Source: Monoplex corrugatus
Taxonomy: Eukaryota > Mollusca > Gastropoda > Littorinimorpha > Ranellidae
Length of the DNA: 64,000 nt
NCBI GenBank assembly: GCA_030674185.1
Contig: CM060305.1
Coordinates: 165,841,758 to 165,905,757, forward strand
Direction of reading: 5' to 3'
Shown here: piece by piece, positions 33,738 through 47,414 of the stretch
Position numbering within the stretch: the first letter of the stretch is position 1
Layout of the letters: every line of letters starts with the position of its first letter
Program-made: the position numbers and the translations under genes
The notes under the pieces: generated by a model
Databases searched by the model: none
Told to the model about the DNA's origin: nothing
The model's input: only the letters and a program-made list of their open reading frames with translations

Positions 33738-33886
33738 TTAACCCTTTAACTCCTGCAGCCTGTCCACCAGCATCCTGCACTGCCAACCATGCTAGCAAAA
33801 GCAAAAACAATCCTTCGGTTCCCTTACCCTATCCACCAGCTTCCTGCAGGAAGCTGGTGGATAGGGCGATGGAGTCAAAGGGTTAA
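33738..33886. mobile_element. Second TTAA-bounded foldback element, with a 40-bp palindrome
   Basis: It starts TTAACCCTTTAACTCC and ends GGAGTCAAAGGGTTAA, with the same inner words as the copy at 33263 but in inverted order (CCATGCTAGCAAAAGC). Its centre right is the perfect palindrome at 33827-33866. A further half-copy ending GAGCCAAAGGGTTAA runs to 33928. Confidence 0.6.
33827..33866. repeat. Perfect 40-bp palindrome
   Basis: CCCTATCCACCAGCTTCCTG is followed directly by its reverse complement, with the centre between 33846 and 33847 (CTGCAG). With no spacer, it could extrude as a cruciform. Confidence 0.95.
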
Positions 33887-34639
33887 GTTTTTGCATTTGG
33901 TGATAGGGTGTGGGAGCCAAAGGGTTAATGCTTGTTGTTTGATTAGTTTTGTTATTATTTTGAATGTGTGCACATGCATGAACTTGTGCATGCCACAAGA
34001 AGTGTGATCAGTAGAATGAAAGACTTTACCGTATCAACCCAGTACATGAATCATTTGCTGACTGGCAGCATTAGTGAACATTCCATGGGCAGTTGCATGA
34101 CCCTACTTTTAGCCATTAGTAGTACCGTGTGCAGTAGCTAATCATGAAAATTACTACCCAGTGTACTCTGCCACCCCCACCACCAAGGTTAATTGATAAG
34201 AGTGGCAGTAACATCTGGAACACTTGAAGACAAGACGTTGATACTTCCTAGGAACACAGCATATACCTTGTCGGCATTCTGGCATTCTTGAGAAGTACTA
34301 GCCACTTCATTGACCCCCCCCCCCCTCTTTGCCTGCCCTGGCTGGCTACCCTCACTGGCTCCCCTGTGGTGTCTGTCCATGTTGATGATGTGCATCTTTG
34401 CTGACAGAAGTACATACTGCATGACTGACTGACAGTGGGTTTATTCAGCAAGTGATCTGCATGGTGATGCCGGCACAGAGGCCCCGTGGTGCAATCCCTG
34501 AAAATCTGTATTGTAGGTTTTGGAGCCAGGGCGTCTCAAACCTTTCTCAATCCTTTGTTCCTCATGAGAAATTTTAGAGTTTTGTCTTGCTTTGTATGTT
34601 GTGAGGTTGAAAAGGCATGTTTTCTCTTCTGTGTGTGGT

Positions 34640-34814
34640 GTGTATGTGTGTGTGTGTGTGATTCTCTCTCTGTGTCTCTCTTGCTTGCTCACTCGCTCGC
34701 ACTATCCTTCTCCCCACCTATGTGTGTGTTGTTGTGGTGTGTTTTGTGTGGTTGGTGTGTGTGTGTGTGATCTTGTGTTTCTTGCTTGCTCATCGCTCGT
34801 ACTATCTTCTCCAC

Positions 34815-34846
<32 letters not shown>

Positions 34847-35335
34847 TGTGTGTGTGTGTGGTGGCGTCTGTGAAGACTGTTATAATAGAGATAGATATCT
34901 TGCTTAAGTTCCTGTGTGTGTGATATTGTGTTGATAGGTGTAATTCTCTGTCTGTCTGCTGACTGACTGACTGTCTGTCTGTCTTGTCTTCGTCTCTCCC
35001 TCCTCTGCCTCATCTCCTCTCTCTCTCCCCCCCTCTCTCTCCCTCGTCCCCTCTCTGTTCTGCCCGTGGTTGCCTATTGTGTGTGTGTGTGTGTGTGTGG
35101 TGGGGGAGAGTGTCTTGTGATGAGGTCTGTTGTTAGTCAGATGTGTTATCTTGCTTAAGTCTGGTGTGTGTGTGCGCGCGCTGTGCGTGCATGCTGGTGT
35201 GTGTGTGTGTGTTGTGTGGTGGCGTCTGTGAGAGACTGTTATAATAGAGATAGATATCTTGCTTAAGTTTCCTGTGTGTGTGATATTGTGTGTGATAGGT
35301 GTAATTCTCTGTCTGTCTGTCTGACTGACTGACTG

Positions 35336-35388
<53 letters not shown>

Positions 35389-35716
35389 CCCCTCTCCCCT
35401 CTCTCCCCTCTCCCCCTCTCTCTCTCTCCCCCTGTCTCTCTCCCCCTCCCCATCTATGGTGTGGGTGTGTGTGTGCGGGGGGGGGGGGGGAGGTAGAGGT
35501 GTCTGTGAGAGGCTGTTGTAGTAGAGTTGTATCTTGCTTAAGTCTGGTGTGTGTGTGTCGCGCGCGTGTCGTGCATGCATGTGTGTGTGTGTGTGTGTGT
35601 GGTGGCGTCTGTGAGAGACTGTTATAATAGAGATAGATATCTTGCTTAAGTTTCCTGTGTGTGTGATATTGTGTGTGATAGGTGTAATTCTCTGTCTGTC
35701 TGTCTGACTGACTGAC

Positions 35717-35755
<39 letters not shown>

Positions 35756-35990
35756 TCTCCTCTCTCTCTCCCCCTCTCCCCCCCTCTCTCTCCCTCTCCC
35801 CCTTCTCTCTCTCCCCCCTGTCTCTCTCCCCCCTCCCCATCTATGTGTGTGGGTGTGTGTGTGCGGGGGGGGGGGGGAGGTAGAGGTGTCTGTGAGAGGC
35901 TGTTGTAGTAGAGTTGTATCTTGCTTAAGTCTGGTGTGTGTGTGCGCGCGCGTGCGTGCATGCATGTGTGTGTGTGTGTGTGTGATCAGG
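34640..35990. repeat. Complex ~360-385-bp tandem repeat, about three copies, built on microsatellites
   Basis: GGCGTCTGTGA-GAGACTGTTATAATAGAG recurs at about 34863, 35221 and 35604. Each is followed by TAGATATCTTGCTTAAG, GATAGGTGTAATTCTCTG, (CTGT)n, (CTGA)n, CT/CCCC-rich sequence, CCATCTATG, a G-run, GTAGAGGTGTCTGTGAGAGG and GCGCGCGTGCGTGCATGCATG. The first copy carries many small deletions relative to the others. Minus-strand frames of up to 374 codons are artefacts of low-complexity sequence. Confidence 0.85.
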
Positions 35991-36767
35991 TCAATTGAAG
36001 CATTCCAAGCTGGAATGAGTAGCATCACTTATTAAACATGCAATAGCTTTCCTCTGAGTGACAACATACGAGACAAACATGCTTTAACGATAACAGAATA
36101 AATGAATTAACATAGTGCGCTTCAATAAGGAATCGTCAACAGAAAAATTCATAATTTACATGTATTGAAAGAGCTGATATTTACATTAAAAAATGATTGT
36201 TGGAAGAATTGCAGATCTGGAAGAATTGCAGGTCTGTGGCATGCACTGAGACACTTCCTGTCTCAGCCATAGTTTAGGGGAATCAGGAAATGGGTAGGAA
36301 ATGAAAGAGGCTGATTGAGTGAGGGATCCAGCCTCCATCCACTGCCTGTGATAATGGCAAGCCTGTGTAGCTGAAGTAGCAGGGTAGGGGGACACCCTGC
36401 AATCAGGCTTATCAGAGGAGAAGCTGCCAGATTTCTCCTCAGGGCCCTGTAACTTTCAAATGAAGGGAAGAGAGGGGCTTCTCTATCCACTTTGCTGTGG
36501 TTTCTTGGGAAATTTATGTACCAGGGAAGAGATCTGGTTGTCTTTCTTTTCTGGCGTAGCCAGTTCAGTCTTGAGGATAAAGTTGATTTAAGTGCTGAAA
36601 TGTGGCATTGTTAGAGTTTGAAAGATAAAATCAGGACTAGCTATAGACATCATGATTTGCGATCTCTGTATTCGTCATGTGTAAACTCTAATTCATGTTT
36701 AACAGGCTTTCCATGAGATGTTCCATAATTTTTAAAATATTTTTTACAATCTTCACGCAGATATATG

Positions 36768-36768
<1 letters not shown>

Positions 36769-36840
<72 letters not shown>

Positions 36841-36928
36841 TCTCTCTCTGTGCACCGCACACGCATGGACACATGCACACAGATCTCACACACACACACA
36901 CATACACATACACACACATACACACACA

Positions 36929-36989
<61 letters not shown>

Positions 36990-36990
36990 T
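36769..36990. repeat. (CT)n then (CA)n microsatellites
   Basis: About 40 CT units (36769-36850), a short GCACACGCATGG spacer, then CA units with ATACAC interruptions. Confidence 0.95.
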
Positions 36991-39900
36991 CTGTCTCTCT
37001 CTCCCTCTCTCTCTCCACCCTCACCCTCACCCTTTCTCTCTCTCCCTCTAACTCACTCCCCCAAACAGTCAACAGTTTTTATGGAAAGAAGTGTTTCTTT
37101 TTAAAAATTGATGTTCTGTTAAAATACCCGAAAAAAAGAGTGGATGAGAAATAGTTTATTATAAAACATTTCCAGCTGCCAAAATAAGTCACATTATACC
37201 ACATACAACAGAGTCAGTTTATTGTGAAAACAAATGTAGAGGTCTCTTTTTCATGTGGCAAGTAATTAGATGTAACATACCTGCCAGACCTAATCTTTAC
37301 AGATATTTATTCTGAGACAAGTGTTTTGGCTAACTCTTTTTTTACTGAGCTGTTAGTTACAGACATCGCCATGCTGTTTGTTTAAGGTCGGCATGTGTAG
37401 TGCTTGGAGTAAAATTGCAGGATCAAATTCTGTTGTGGGATTAGTTGTATTCAGACAGTTTGCTGTGTCATTGTTCCATATCACATAAATCAAGGTCTGA
37501 AATAGTGCCTACTAATGTCTGAAATTGCACTCAAGAATGGAAGCAGAGAGGTGCACACATAGTGATTTTTTTTTTATGATGGCATAAATATGCACAGCCA
37601 TCCAGGTTCTGACCAGTTTTTATCTTGTACACTGGATTGAGTTTTTTTTAATAAAAAAAAAAAGGGTGGGGTGGGGGTATGGAGATTGTCTCATATCGAA
37701 GAAAAGGGGGAGAGGGAGATTTCTCATGTCGACTGGGGAGGGGTGTGTGTGTGTGTCTGTGTGTCTATGACATAAATGTGTGAACAAGATTTATTCAGCT
37801 GTTTAACGAGATTTACTCAGTTGTTTCTGGATGGATCTTTACTACCAACTTGGGTGAGAGGGTGTAAATCGTTGAGGAACCGTGAATGCATAAGTTTGGA
37901 AGCAGTGGTGCCAAGATCAAGGTCACAGACAAAAAAAAAAAAAAAAAAAGCCTGATAGCCACACGTTTTTCAAGAAATGTATGTAAACAGCTGTAATCTA
38001 TCTCAGGAACTTACGACAATATTTCAACTCTCTTTTCACTTTTGTGATAGTCTACCATTATTCGTTTTACGTCAAATTTTATTTATTTTTATCTTTATTA
38101 TTGTTTTAATGGAAAAAAATATTAAAATGGCTCAGTGAATCTTTTTAAAAAATTTTTTTGTATTGTTTGTTTTGATAATTAAAAGCAGCTAGGTATTGTG
38201 GGTTTAGCCCAATATTTATGCTAAGCATTGAACTCTTGACATCAGAACTTGAATCCCTATCCCAGTTGAAGTTAACCAAACCAACAGCCAGGCTGGGCAA
38301 AGGTTACATTACTAGTACAGATATAATGAAAAGCAAGGTGAAATCAGTGCTGGGGTTGGGTCCAGAAATTCACGGAGGAAGAAGTCTTGGTGGACTTGAG
38401 ATTGCGGTCAAATGAGCAGTGCCATTCTTGGTATTTTATCAGTGTCCATGCTGGCAGTTTGGCAGACAAATGAAGGTAACACAGTAGCATCCAGATCAGC
38501 CGAAAAGCAGGTGGGCGTAGAGATTTGGAGTGGTCCTTTTCTGTGGATAGATTCTACTCACAGTCTGGTTTCATTTGGCCAGGGACCTCATAAATTTGTT
38601 TCCACATCAGTACAGGGTCTGACAGGCAAGATAACTGAGTGGCTAAGAGGTCAGATTTCCAAACAAAAGTTTCATGTTTAAAACTACCTGAGTATTAGTA
38701 CTATTACCTGGAGGGTAAAGGGTGGAAATTCTTCAGATATTTCAGGCATTGTATGTGTAGACTGCTAGTTCATGAACTTTCTTCATGTATATAGGCACTG
38801 AACACAAATAAGCGCGCTATAGATCGTGTAAGTTTTGTCATTTCATGGCTTATGGGAGCATGAAAATACTCATGCACACCCACCAAAGATGGATCATGTA
38901 GCTAATACAGTAACATAAAATCAGCACATAAATTAATACAGGAAAATTGAGAAGACTAACCCCAAGTTTCATGTATTCTGGCATTGCCTGTAATATGCTT
39001 ATATACACAAACTACATCTTGCTGATAAACACAACTTAAAACAAGTTTATAACATTGTGGTTTTATTGTGAATTATTGTTAATAATATGATATATTAGCA
39101 TAGTATATTATAGAAAGTAGAAAATCAAACTGGTTGCATTACTTGATTGAACAAACAAACAAACAAATTTGTGTGAATATATGAATCATTGTATGTATCA
39201 TGAATAATTGTCTGTGTCATGTTTGTATTGTGAATATGATGTATATTAGTTATATATATATATATATAAACTATTTCTTGAATATTACATCTTTAAGAAC
39301 CACTGTGATTCAAACAAGTTTACTTAATTAAACCAGTCATATAGTCTGTACAGTGTTGACTGAACAACATGCATGCTCACACATCCGAAAAGGCAGTGCT
39401 CAAAACAATTTTTTTTTTTTTTTAAATGTGCACAGGAAACTGTAAACAGACAAATGTCAGTATACACACTCTTCATCATGTATCATTTTTTCCATGAGCT
39501 AAGAACATTGTATGTGTCTGTAGATAGTTTTACCACCACTTCATTTTTGTTGTTGTTATCATTGGTGTTGTTTTTGTTGGGTGTTTGATGGGGAATCTGT
39601 ATTAAAATATAGATGATGAAAACTATTTTAGCACTCAGAACACTGGCAGCTTGAATACAAATTTGCACAAGGAGAACTTCTCTCTTCCCCACTGTGCATT
39701 GCATCTTGGCTACCTGATAAAAGTTTATCATATCACAATCTTTCCTCAGGCTGCCTACCCAGTGCATGGAAAGGATATAGGGTGTTACAGTAAAGTGTAA
39801 TTCATTGCTACATTTTTGTGAAAAAAGTGTCACTGCTAATGTTATGAAGCCCCAGAAATATATGGATGCCAGCGGCCAAATGGAAATTTCAAGCAGCGTA

Positions 39901-40039
39901 AAATAACAAAAATTATTATGTATTGATGCCAATAGCACAGTGCACAATAATGAAGATAATGAAGGATTGATAACAGCAAAGACTCCTGTACTGCAGTCTT
40001 GAGAAAAATATTCATGTGCATTGGACTTGAAATAAGAGC

Positions 40040-40126
40040 ACCTGCATGAAGCTGATGGACTGGGTGTGGGAGTCAAAGGGTCAAGTTTTTGCAGTTGGTG
40101 GTAGGGTGCGGGAGTCAAAGGGTTAA
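40040..40126. repeat. Partial copy of the TTAA-bounded foldback repeat
   Basis: GGGAGTCAAAGGGTCAAG and, 41 bp later, GGGAGTCAAAGGGTTAA (ending 40126) match the right ends of the elements at 33263 and 33738. No left end is visible. Confidence 0.55.
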
Positions 40127-40159
40127 AGCACTTTACAAAATCATAAGTAACACATACAC

Positions 40160-40314
<155 letters not shown>

Positions 40315-40529
40315 AAATTATGTGATAAGTACTATGATGAAAGGGATAAACCGCTTAACACACTGGTAAAGAAGAGTTGAAGTAGATTACAGTAAAATGA
40401 AATATCTGCTACCATATTACTGCAACAGTGTACAACACTACTGCAACTGCAACAGCACTGGTAAAAGACTGAAAACAACATAAAAAACAAAATAATATCA
40501 TACGCCTTTAAAAGTACAAAGCATTGAAT

Positions 40530-40532
<3 letters not shown>

Positions 40533-40568
<36 letters not shown>

Positions 40569-40590
40569 CCCCCCCCCTCTCTCTCTCTCA
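40533..40590. repeat. (CT)n microsatellite with C-run
   Basis: About 16 CT units, a run of C, then CT again. Confidence 0.9.
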
Positions 40591-41037
40591 TCCTGCCTGT
40601 CTCTTCTAGGCAGAGATCTTTACCTGGGGTGGGGGAATGTGAGGGCAGAGCCAACTCTTGAAACGAGTATATGGTTATGAGAAACAGAGGTAAAACTGTA
40701 TTCTTTCAAATTCTTCACCTATACATCTTGTTGGTAAGCTGTTCGACGGCAGATGGATGATCCTCACCCATGTAAAATTGATTACGAACTTACCAGCAAG
40801 TTCTTTGTAACCGTTACCCCATGAAAGTGAGGGGTTTAGTTGTGACCATGCTCATCTGGAAGTCTGCTCTTGCCAGTTATACGAGTAGTTTGTACTGCCA
40901 CAAACTGTTTGAGAGGAGTGATAATCAAGTGGGTAACATCAGGTTTGGGGTCGGAAGTCCTGTATTCTACCCATCTATACACCTGTGAGTTATCATGTGA
41001 CAACTTTTTTCTTCCTTTTTTTTTTATATATTGTAAT

Positions 41038-41111
41038 GGCCTTGTTTGCTCAGTTGGTTAGAGCACTGTTCTGATAATGGAGGGGTTTAGGTTTGATCCT
41101 CAAGTGGGCCA
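41038..41111 (+). other. tRNA-like sequence, Ile(GAT)-type, probably pseudogene or SINE head
   Basis: This 74-nt segment has the right length and order for a tRNA: GGCC start, A-box-like TTGCTCAGTTGGTTAGAGC, an anticodon loop CTGATAA (anticodon GAT), a B-box-like GGTTTGATCC and a GGGCCA end. The anticodon stem has at least two mismatches, and the acceptor and T stems are imperfect. A functional gene is therefore unlikely, but the family resemblance is clear. Confidence 0.5.
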
Positions 41112-42132
41112 CAGTTGTTTTTTTTTCAAAGGGTTGGCTGGCTCGTTTAACAGCTGTGGACTCAAGGTCTGATGTGAAGATACATCCAGAAAGATATGAG
41201 CTCTTGTGCTGCTACCTTTGTAAGATACATAGCACAGATGTACAGTTCCTTGTTATTACATTTGTATATTCATACTCATTTCACTTGTCAGCCCTTTGAC
41301 TAGTTGAATTGATCTCAGCAATTCTCCCATTTAAAGAAAGTTTCTTTGAAGAAACAAATCAGATTTTGGCGATAATATTGCACAAGACAGGGACCTGTTG
41401 CTGTGCTTTAAAAAGTGACCTAACATTTCTGTCGTGTGCTCTGAGCTGTGACTTTCACTGCGTGTGATGAGTGACAGACATGAATTCATGTTTCACATAT
41501 GTTGCTGACACTATTACTGCGTAGAACTAATTTTGAAATTAAGTGGCAACAGACTGAGCTCTGCTGAAAAGTAAACATGTCTAATGTATGATTTACATCC
41601 GGTCTCCCGTTGTCCTCACCACCACCCCTTTTTTTTTCTGCTATCACTTAACAGTAAATCTGTTTGCTTTTGTTTTTTTTTTGTATGCTTAAAAAGTAAA
41701 ATAATTTATTGTTTTATAGTTGCCCTATTTTTGTGTGTGTTAAGAATGTTGCTCTACAGTGTGTATAGTGAGATTATTATACCAGGCTCATATTTCTCTT
41801 TTCTTTTTTTTTTCTTCTCTTTACTGTGCAGTGTTAAGACCATTATGTTTTGCTGTCAGACTGTGTTCACTCTTTCTCACTGCCCCCCTTGCCTTACCCT
41901 CTGTCTCTCCTTTTTCTCCCTCCCATATTCCATATATCTTCTCTCTTTCCTATGTAATTTTCTCTGTGTCTCCCTGAATCATTGTCTTCTTCGTGCTGTC
42001 TCTTCTCTCTCTGTCACTGTCCATTTGTCATTCTTGGTCTTTCCCTTTGTGTCCTCTGCTGGCACTTCCTTCCTTCCTTTGTTTCATGAATACATGTTCA
42101 TGCAGGCGCATGTGCAGACACACTCGTACACA

Positions 42133-43074
<942 letters not shown>

Positions 43075-43470
43075 GGAAGGGAGGGGAGGGAGAGAGAGAG
43101 AGCATGACAAATGAAACTTAAAGAGCTGAGTAAGTGAAATGGTCCAAGTGAGTGTGTTTATGCACGACAATTTTATCCTTTGAATTGAAAGTTAAAAGCA
43201 AGCATGTTTATACATAATATTTTGTGCCTGTATGATACAAACAGAAGTGCATTTAGTATGCTTCAAGAAAATCAAGAAAAAGTAAATCTGGCAAAATTCC
43301 TTCATACCCTTCCACCTCTCCACCCCCGTCCACCTCACACAAAAAAGAAGGGATGTAGAAGTGAATGAGACCACCAAAGAAATGTTTGCATTAATATCTG
43401 TCAGAACAGGACTGAAATACTCTGTTAACTGTTTTTGTTGAGCCTCAAGGTAATCGGCCCCTGAATGACA

Positions 43471-43524
43471 GGCAGATGGATAAATGCTAGACTTCTAGTT
43501 GGAAAGTCCTGGTTCCATTTGCCT
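43471..43524 (+). other. tRNA-like SINE remnant
   Basis: GGCAGATGGATAAATGCTAG, ACTTCTAGTTGGAAAGTCCT and GGTTCC resemble the D-arm, anticodon arm and B-box of a tRNA-derived SINE. The pattern is weak. Confidence 0.25.
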
Positions 43525-43617
43525 AGACACCTCTGCTCAATGGATAAAAGGGGGATAGATTTTTCTGATTTCCTAAGTCAACTTGTGCAGACCTGCAAGT
43601 GCCTAAACCCCCTTCAT

Positions 43618-43930
43618 ATACAGAATATCAAATTGGCGTGTTAAAATTCTGTAAGTCATGTCAGTGGCTGGACAGAATATCAAATTGGCTTGTTAAAATT
43701 CTGTAAGTCATGTCAGTGGCTGGACAGAATATCAAATTGGCTTGTTAAAATTCTGTAAGTCATGTCAGTGGCTGGACAGAATATCAAATTGGCGTGTTAA
43801 AATTCTGTAAGTCATGTCAGTGGCTGGACAGAATATCAAATTGGCGTGTTAAAATTCTGTAAGTCATGTCAGTGGCTGGACAGAATATCAAATTGGTGTG
43901 TTAAAATTCTGTAAGTCATGTCAGTGGCTG
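43618..43930. repeat. 52-bp minisatellite, 6 copies
   Basis: The unit contains GACAGAATATCAAATTGGCG, TGTTAAAATTCTGTAAGTCA and TGTCAGTGGCTG. Copies are almost identical, varying only at GGCGTG/GGCTTG/GGTGTG, which suggests recent expansion. Confidence 0.95.
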
Positions 43931-43934
43931 GCTC

Positions 43935-45199
43935 ATGGAAACAAAAACACCCCAGTATGCACACCCAACGAAGATGTAACACAGCACAATGCGTGCACAG
44001 TGTGGGCAAAACAACATGCATACATGCATCAGTGAAAAATAATAATGCTAAGACAATAAATAATTTGTTTTTAGAACCCCTGAACTGTGTGAAGTATTGT
44101 GCTTCCCATAATCACATACTGATTCCCCAACCTCACGCCTTTTCTGATTTGATAAAAAACCACTTGCACAGTGCCATGCCAGGAAAAGAGAAATGTATTC
44201 TTGTTAAAAAAAAAAAAGAGACTGAACAACAAATAAACAAATGAACAAACAAAATCATTTTGTATTGCTCAAAGTATTTGATTATTTAACTGTTCAAAAC
44301 CAATCCTTTACCAGCAGGTACGGCTTATTTGACTGTTTCATTGTTTATGCCATAGACTGATGGTAATTTCAGATCTTTTTCCATCACATGCCGTTTTCAG
44401 TTACTTGAAATGATAAACCTCCCTCGCCTCCCTCTCTGTCCAGACGGTGGTTTTGAAAAACCGTAAAGATTTCACTCACTAGCATGTGTATTTTGTTGTT
44501 GGGAATGTGCCAACACACACAAAAAATCCACCCATTGTAGTATACCATCTTTTTTCAACTTTGTAGACTGCAAACAAGTTGTGTTCATGAATTGTGTGAC
44601 TGTGGAATGTAATGAATCTTTGTATATCGTGAACAGTTTGATTTTATTTATACTTTGATGTGCACATCTGATGTTGTGGAACTTTTAATTTCAAACAAAA
44701 TAACCTGTGTTGCAAGGGTGAGGGGGGTGGGGGGGAATCAAGTATTGTGATACTGAGAAAAGACAAGTCAGTGATAAGTCTGTCAATGTCATTTTTGCTG
44801 TCCCCATCAAAAGTTCAACGTAGGAAAGTGTGACCAAGAAAAAACATGTTTTAAGTTATTTTAGATTCATTATTACACTGTTTGACACACAAGTAGATAA
44901 ATATAAATAACATATAAGTTATTAAATGAAATAAACTTATTACAACAGAAATATGATATGTAACATATGAATGAATTAATCATTTTAATTGTTGTTAACC
45001 GATAGTTTAAAAAAAACAAAAAACTGATAGAACTTAAAAGGAAAAATTATTGTTTCATTTTATCATAGTCAAGTACAATTTAGCACCAAATTTGTTATGT
45101 AATAGAAAACATTTTTATTCATTTCATCAAGTCTTCTTTGTCGGCTTCACTATGGTAGATAAACAAATAAATAATTAAAAATGTCTCATTTTGTTTCAG
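43935..45199 (+). other. End of the 21.4-kb intron
   Basis: AT-rich sequence without a supported gene. The T-rich ATTTTGTTTCAG end is the acceptor. Confidence 0.7.
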
Positions 45200-45354
45200 A
45201 CCCATCGTGATCGAGGTTCCTCACTTTGCCGCACTGCGCGGCAAGGAGCGTGAGGTGGTGGTGATGCGAAGTGACAATGGCGAGTCCTGGTATGAGCACC
45301 CCCTGGCGGCCACAGAGGAGGCAGTGTCAGATGCTCTGGGCAGCTCCCTGGAAG
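45200..45354 (+). CDS. ank: Ankyrin exon: ZU5-N domain, second part
   Basis: Entry with 1 nt completes Gly (GG|A). The exon encodes PIVIEVPHFAALRGKEREV, MRSDNGESWYEH and ATEEAVSDALGSSLE. With the donor CTGGAAG|GTCTGG at 45355 the exon is 155 nt, ends with 1 nt, and joins the next exon as Glu (G|AG). From the W-x-E-H motif to the K-R-I of the next exon, the residue count then equals that of vertebrate ankyrins with no gap. That is my main reason for choosing this weak donor as the ancestral one. A stronger in-frame donor lies 57 nt downstream. Confidence 0.9.
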
Positions 45355-45411
45355 GTCTGGACAGTCAGGGCAATGTTGTTCCTGACAGCAACTCAATTTC
45401 CTCACTGTGGA
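45355..45411 (+). CDS. ank: Optional 19-residue extension of the ZU5-N exon
   Basis: If splicing uses the donor GTGGA|GTGAGC at 45412 instead of 45355, the exon is 212 nt. It also ends with 1 nt (A|AG, Lys) and inserts GLDSQGNVVPDSNSISSLW before the LESEENL segment. There is no stop in the added 57 nt. The site has a better consensus (GTGAGC) than the family-length donor (GTCTGG). The insert would sit in a surface linker between the ZU5-N and ZU5-C parts. Either or both forms may be made. Confidence 0.55.
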
Positions 45412-47414
45412 GTGAGCACCGCTTGCTGTTTTCCCTTTTTGGTTGCTGTAGTGTGTAATATTGTAGGGGAGCCACACATTTCACCTACACGCTTTTCACC
45501 TACGCTTTGTTCTCCAAAACTTGTCTTCTCCTTTTCCGTTATCATGTTGGCAGGGTGATTTTTGTTCATGTGCTCGCACTCATTTTGCCATCAGGTGTGC
45601 TTATGCTGACCTGTCCTGCTAGAAACATTTTTATCCTGATGGAAACTTTTTACCAGCTGCCGAAACAGTCATTTTGCACAGAGTTTACAGTGGATAGAAA
45701 CTGAAAACAATTGTAGGCAAAATAAACATTCTTGAGATGTGTAGGCAAAATGCGTGTAGATGAAACGTGATCCCTGTATTTCAACTTTTTGTATGTGTGT
45801 GTGTTCAGGGGTGAGACAACTTTTATGGTGGTTAGGGTTTAGGGTTTGTTTTTTGTTTTTTTCAATGGGGAACAAAAGTATTTTTTATGTCTTGTGTTGA
45901 ATTAAGTGTATGTTGTGTGTGTGTGTGTGTGTGTGTGCGCACACGCGCGCACGCTTATTTGTTAGTTTATTAAGTACTGTAAAGGTAGGAAGTATTTAAA
46001 CAGCTGAAATGTGAAAATTATGGAAGAAAGATATAGCTGATTGTTTGTTGAAAGAAGCTTTCAGATGAAATTGTAAATGTTAAACTTAGTCATTGATTTC
46101 ACATTCATTGTGATTCCCAACATTTGATATATGTGTACTGTTTGGCAGGAGAGCAATATAAGTACTTTTGTTATTACTTGACTCTAGTGTCAGTGATGAA
46201 GATTTCCAAGAATTATGCATTAAAGAACCTGTGTATAATACTTTCAAAAGTATTATCATTTGTTTAAAAATATAATGAGAGAAACAAATATATAACATTT
46301 TGGCTCAGATTTAAGAAATGGTGAGAGAAACAAAAATATTTTTTGGCTCAGATGAAATTTAAAAGAACTTGGAGAGGATCCTGGGCTATACCAAATTGTT
46401 AGTTGGAAAACTGATTTTTTTTTTTTTACTATCATTTCAAGGGGTTATGATTCATGAATATTATATGTTGTTCCATGTGTTAAGATGTGCACCTTATTGG
46501 AGTGTTTTAATAAAGGGTCAAACAGTTGGTAAGTTTCTGTTCATTGTGAGGAAATTCAGTTTATGCCTCTTGTGTCCCAGCTTTTTCACCAGCAATTAAA
46601 TAGCTGTGGTATATATGGTTTGTTTCATTGTATGTGTTTATTTATTTATATTTATATTAATTTTATGGTGTGATGGAAAATGTTTAGATGGGTTTTTTCT
46701 TTTTTCATTTTATAATTTATTTTGTTTTGTTTTCTTTTTTCATTTTATAATTTATTTTGTGATGTTATCATCATAGTTGAGGGATTGTTGTTCATGTTTT
46801 TGTTAGTGTTCTTTTTATCTTTGGTTAATTATTGTTGTTATGCACTTAGATTCTTTTCCGTTTCAGTTTTGGGAAGAAAAGATATTCATTTTTCAAAATT
46901 TTGATGGTTGTATACATTGTGTGGTTTTTGTTGACATACTTTAGCTTGCACTTGTGCTTTATACCTTGTTTTTGCTTGTGTGCTACTTGTCTGTAAACCT
47001 GTGTTGGAAATCCGGTGGAGGGGCTGGACATTTTTGGCACATTGAGGGATTATTATTACTTTTTGTTGTTGTTTGTTTTTAGATAGTTGTTGTTGCTGTT
47101 ATTTTCATTCTGAGCAGTGTTTTCTTAGATGCTTTATACACATTGTTGTCTGCACTGGCCTAGAATTGTGCAAGCATTGTTGCTACACAGTCTGCGTAAT
47201 CCTTCTTAAGTGGGCTATGCATGCTGGATATTTTTTATGTTTCTTCAAACCAGTGAACAATGACATGGCTGATGGGTTCTTTAACATGCATATTTGGTGT
47301 CCTGCATATATGCACTCATGAAGGGGTTTCAGGGGCTTGCAAAATCTGCGCATATGTTGATCTGGGAGTTTGGGGAAATGTTACCGGGTATTGCCAGGCA
47401 GGTTCAAACTTAGA

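Larger units (their letters stand above)
33479..34636. other. Intronic stretch around the foldback elements
   Basis: Apart from the TTAA-bounded repeats there is a G-rich run near 33515, a C-run at 34314-34324, and no supported gene. Confidence 0.5.

Noticed and set aside
34904..36028. 374-codon minus-strand frame rich in HTHTHT, RERERE and TDRQTD
   Set aside because: Pure low-complexity translation of microsatellite blocks.
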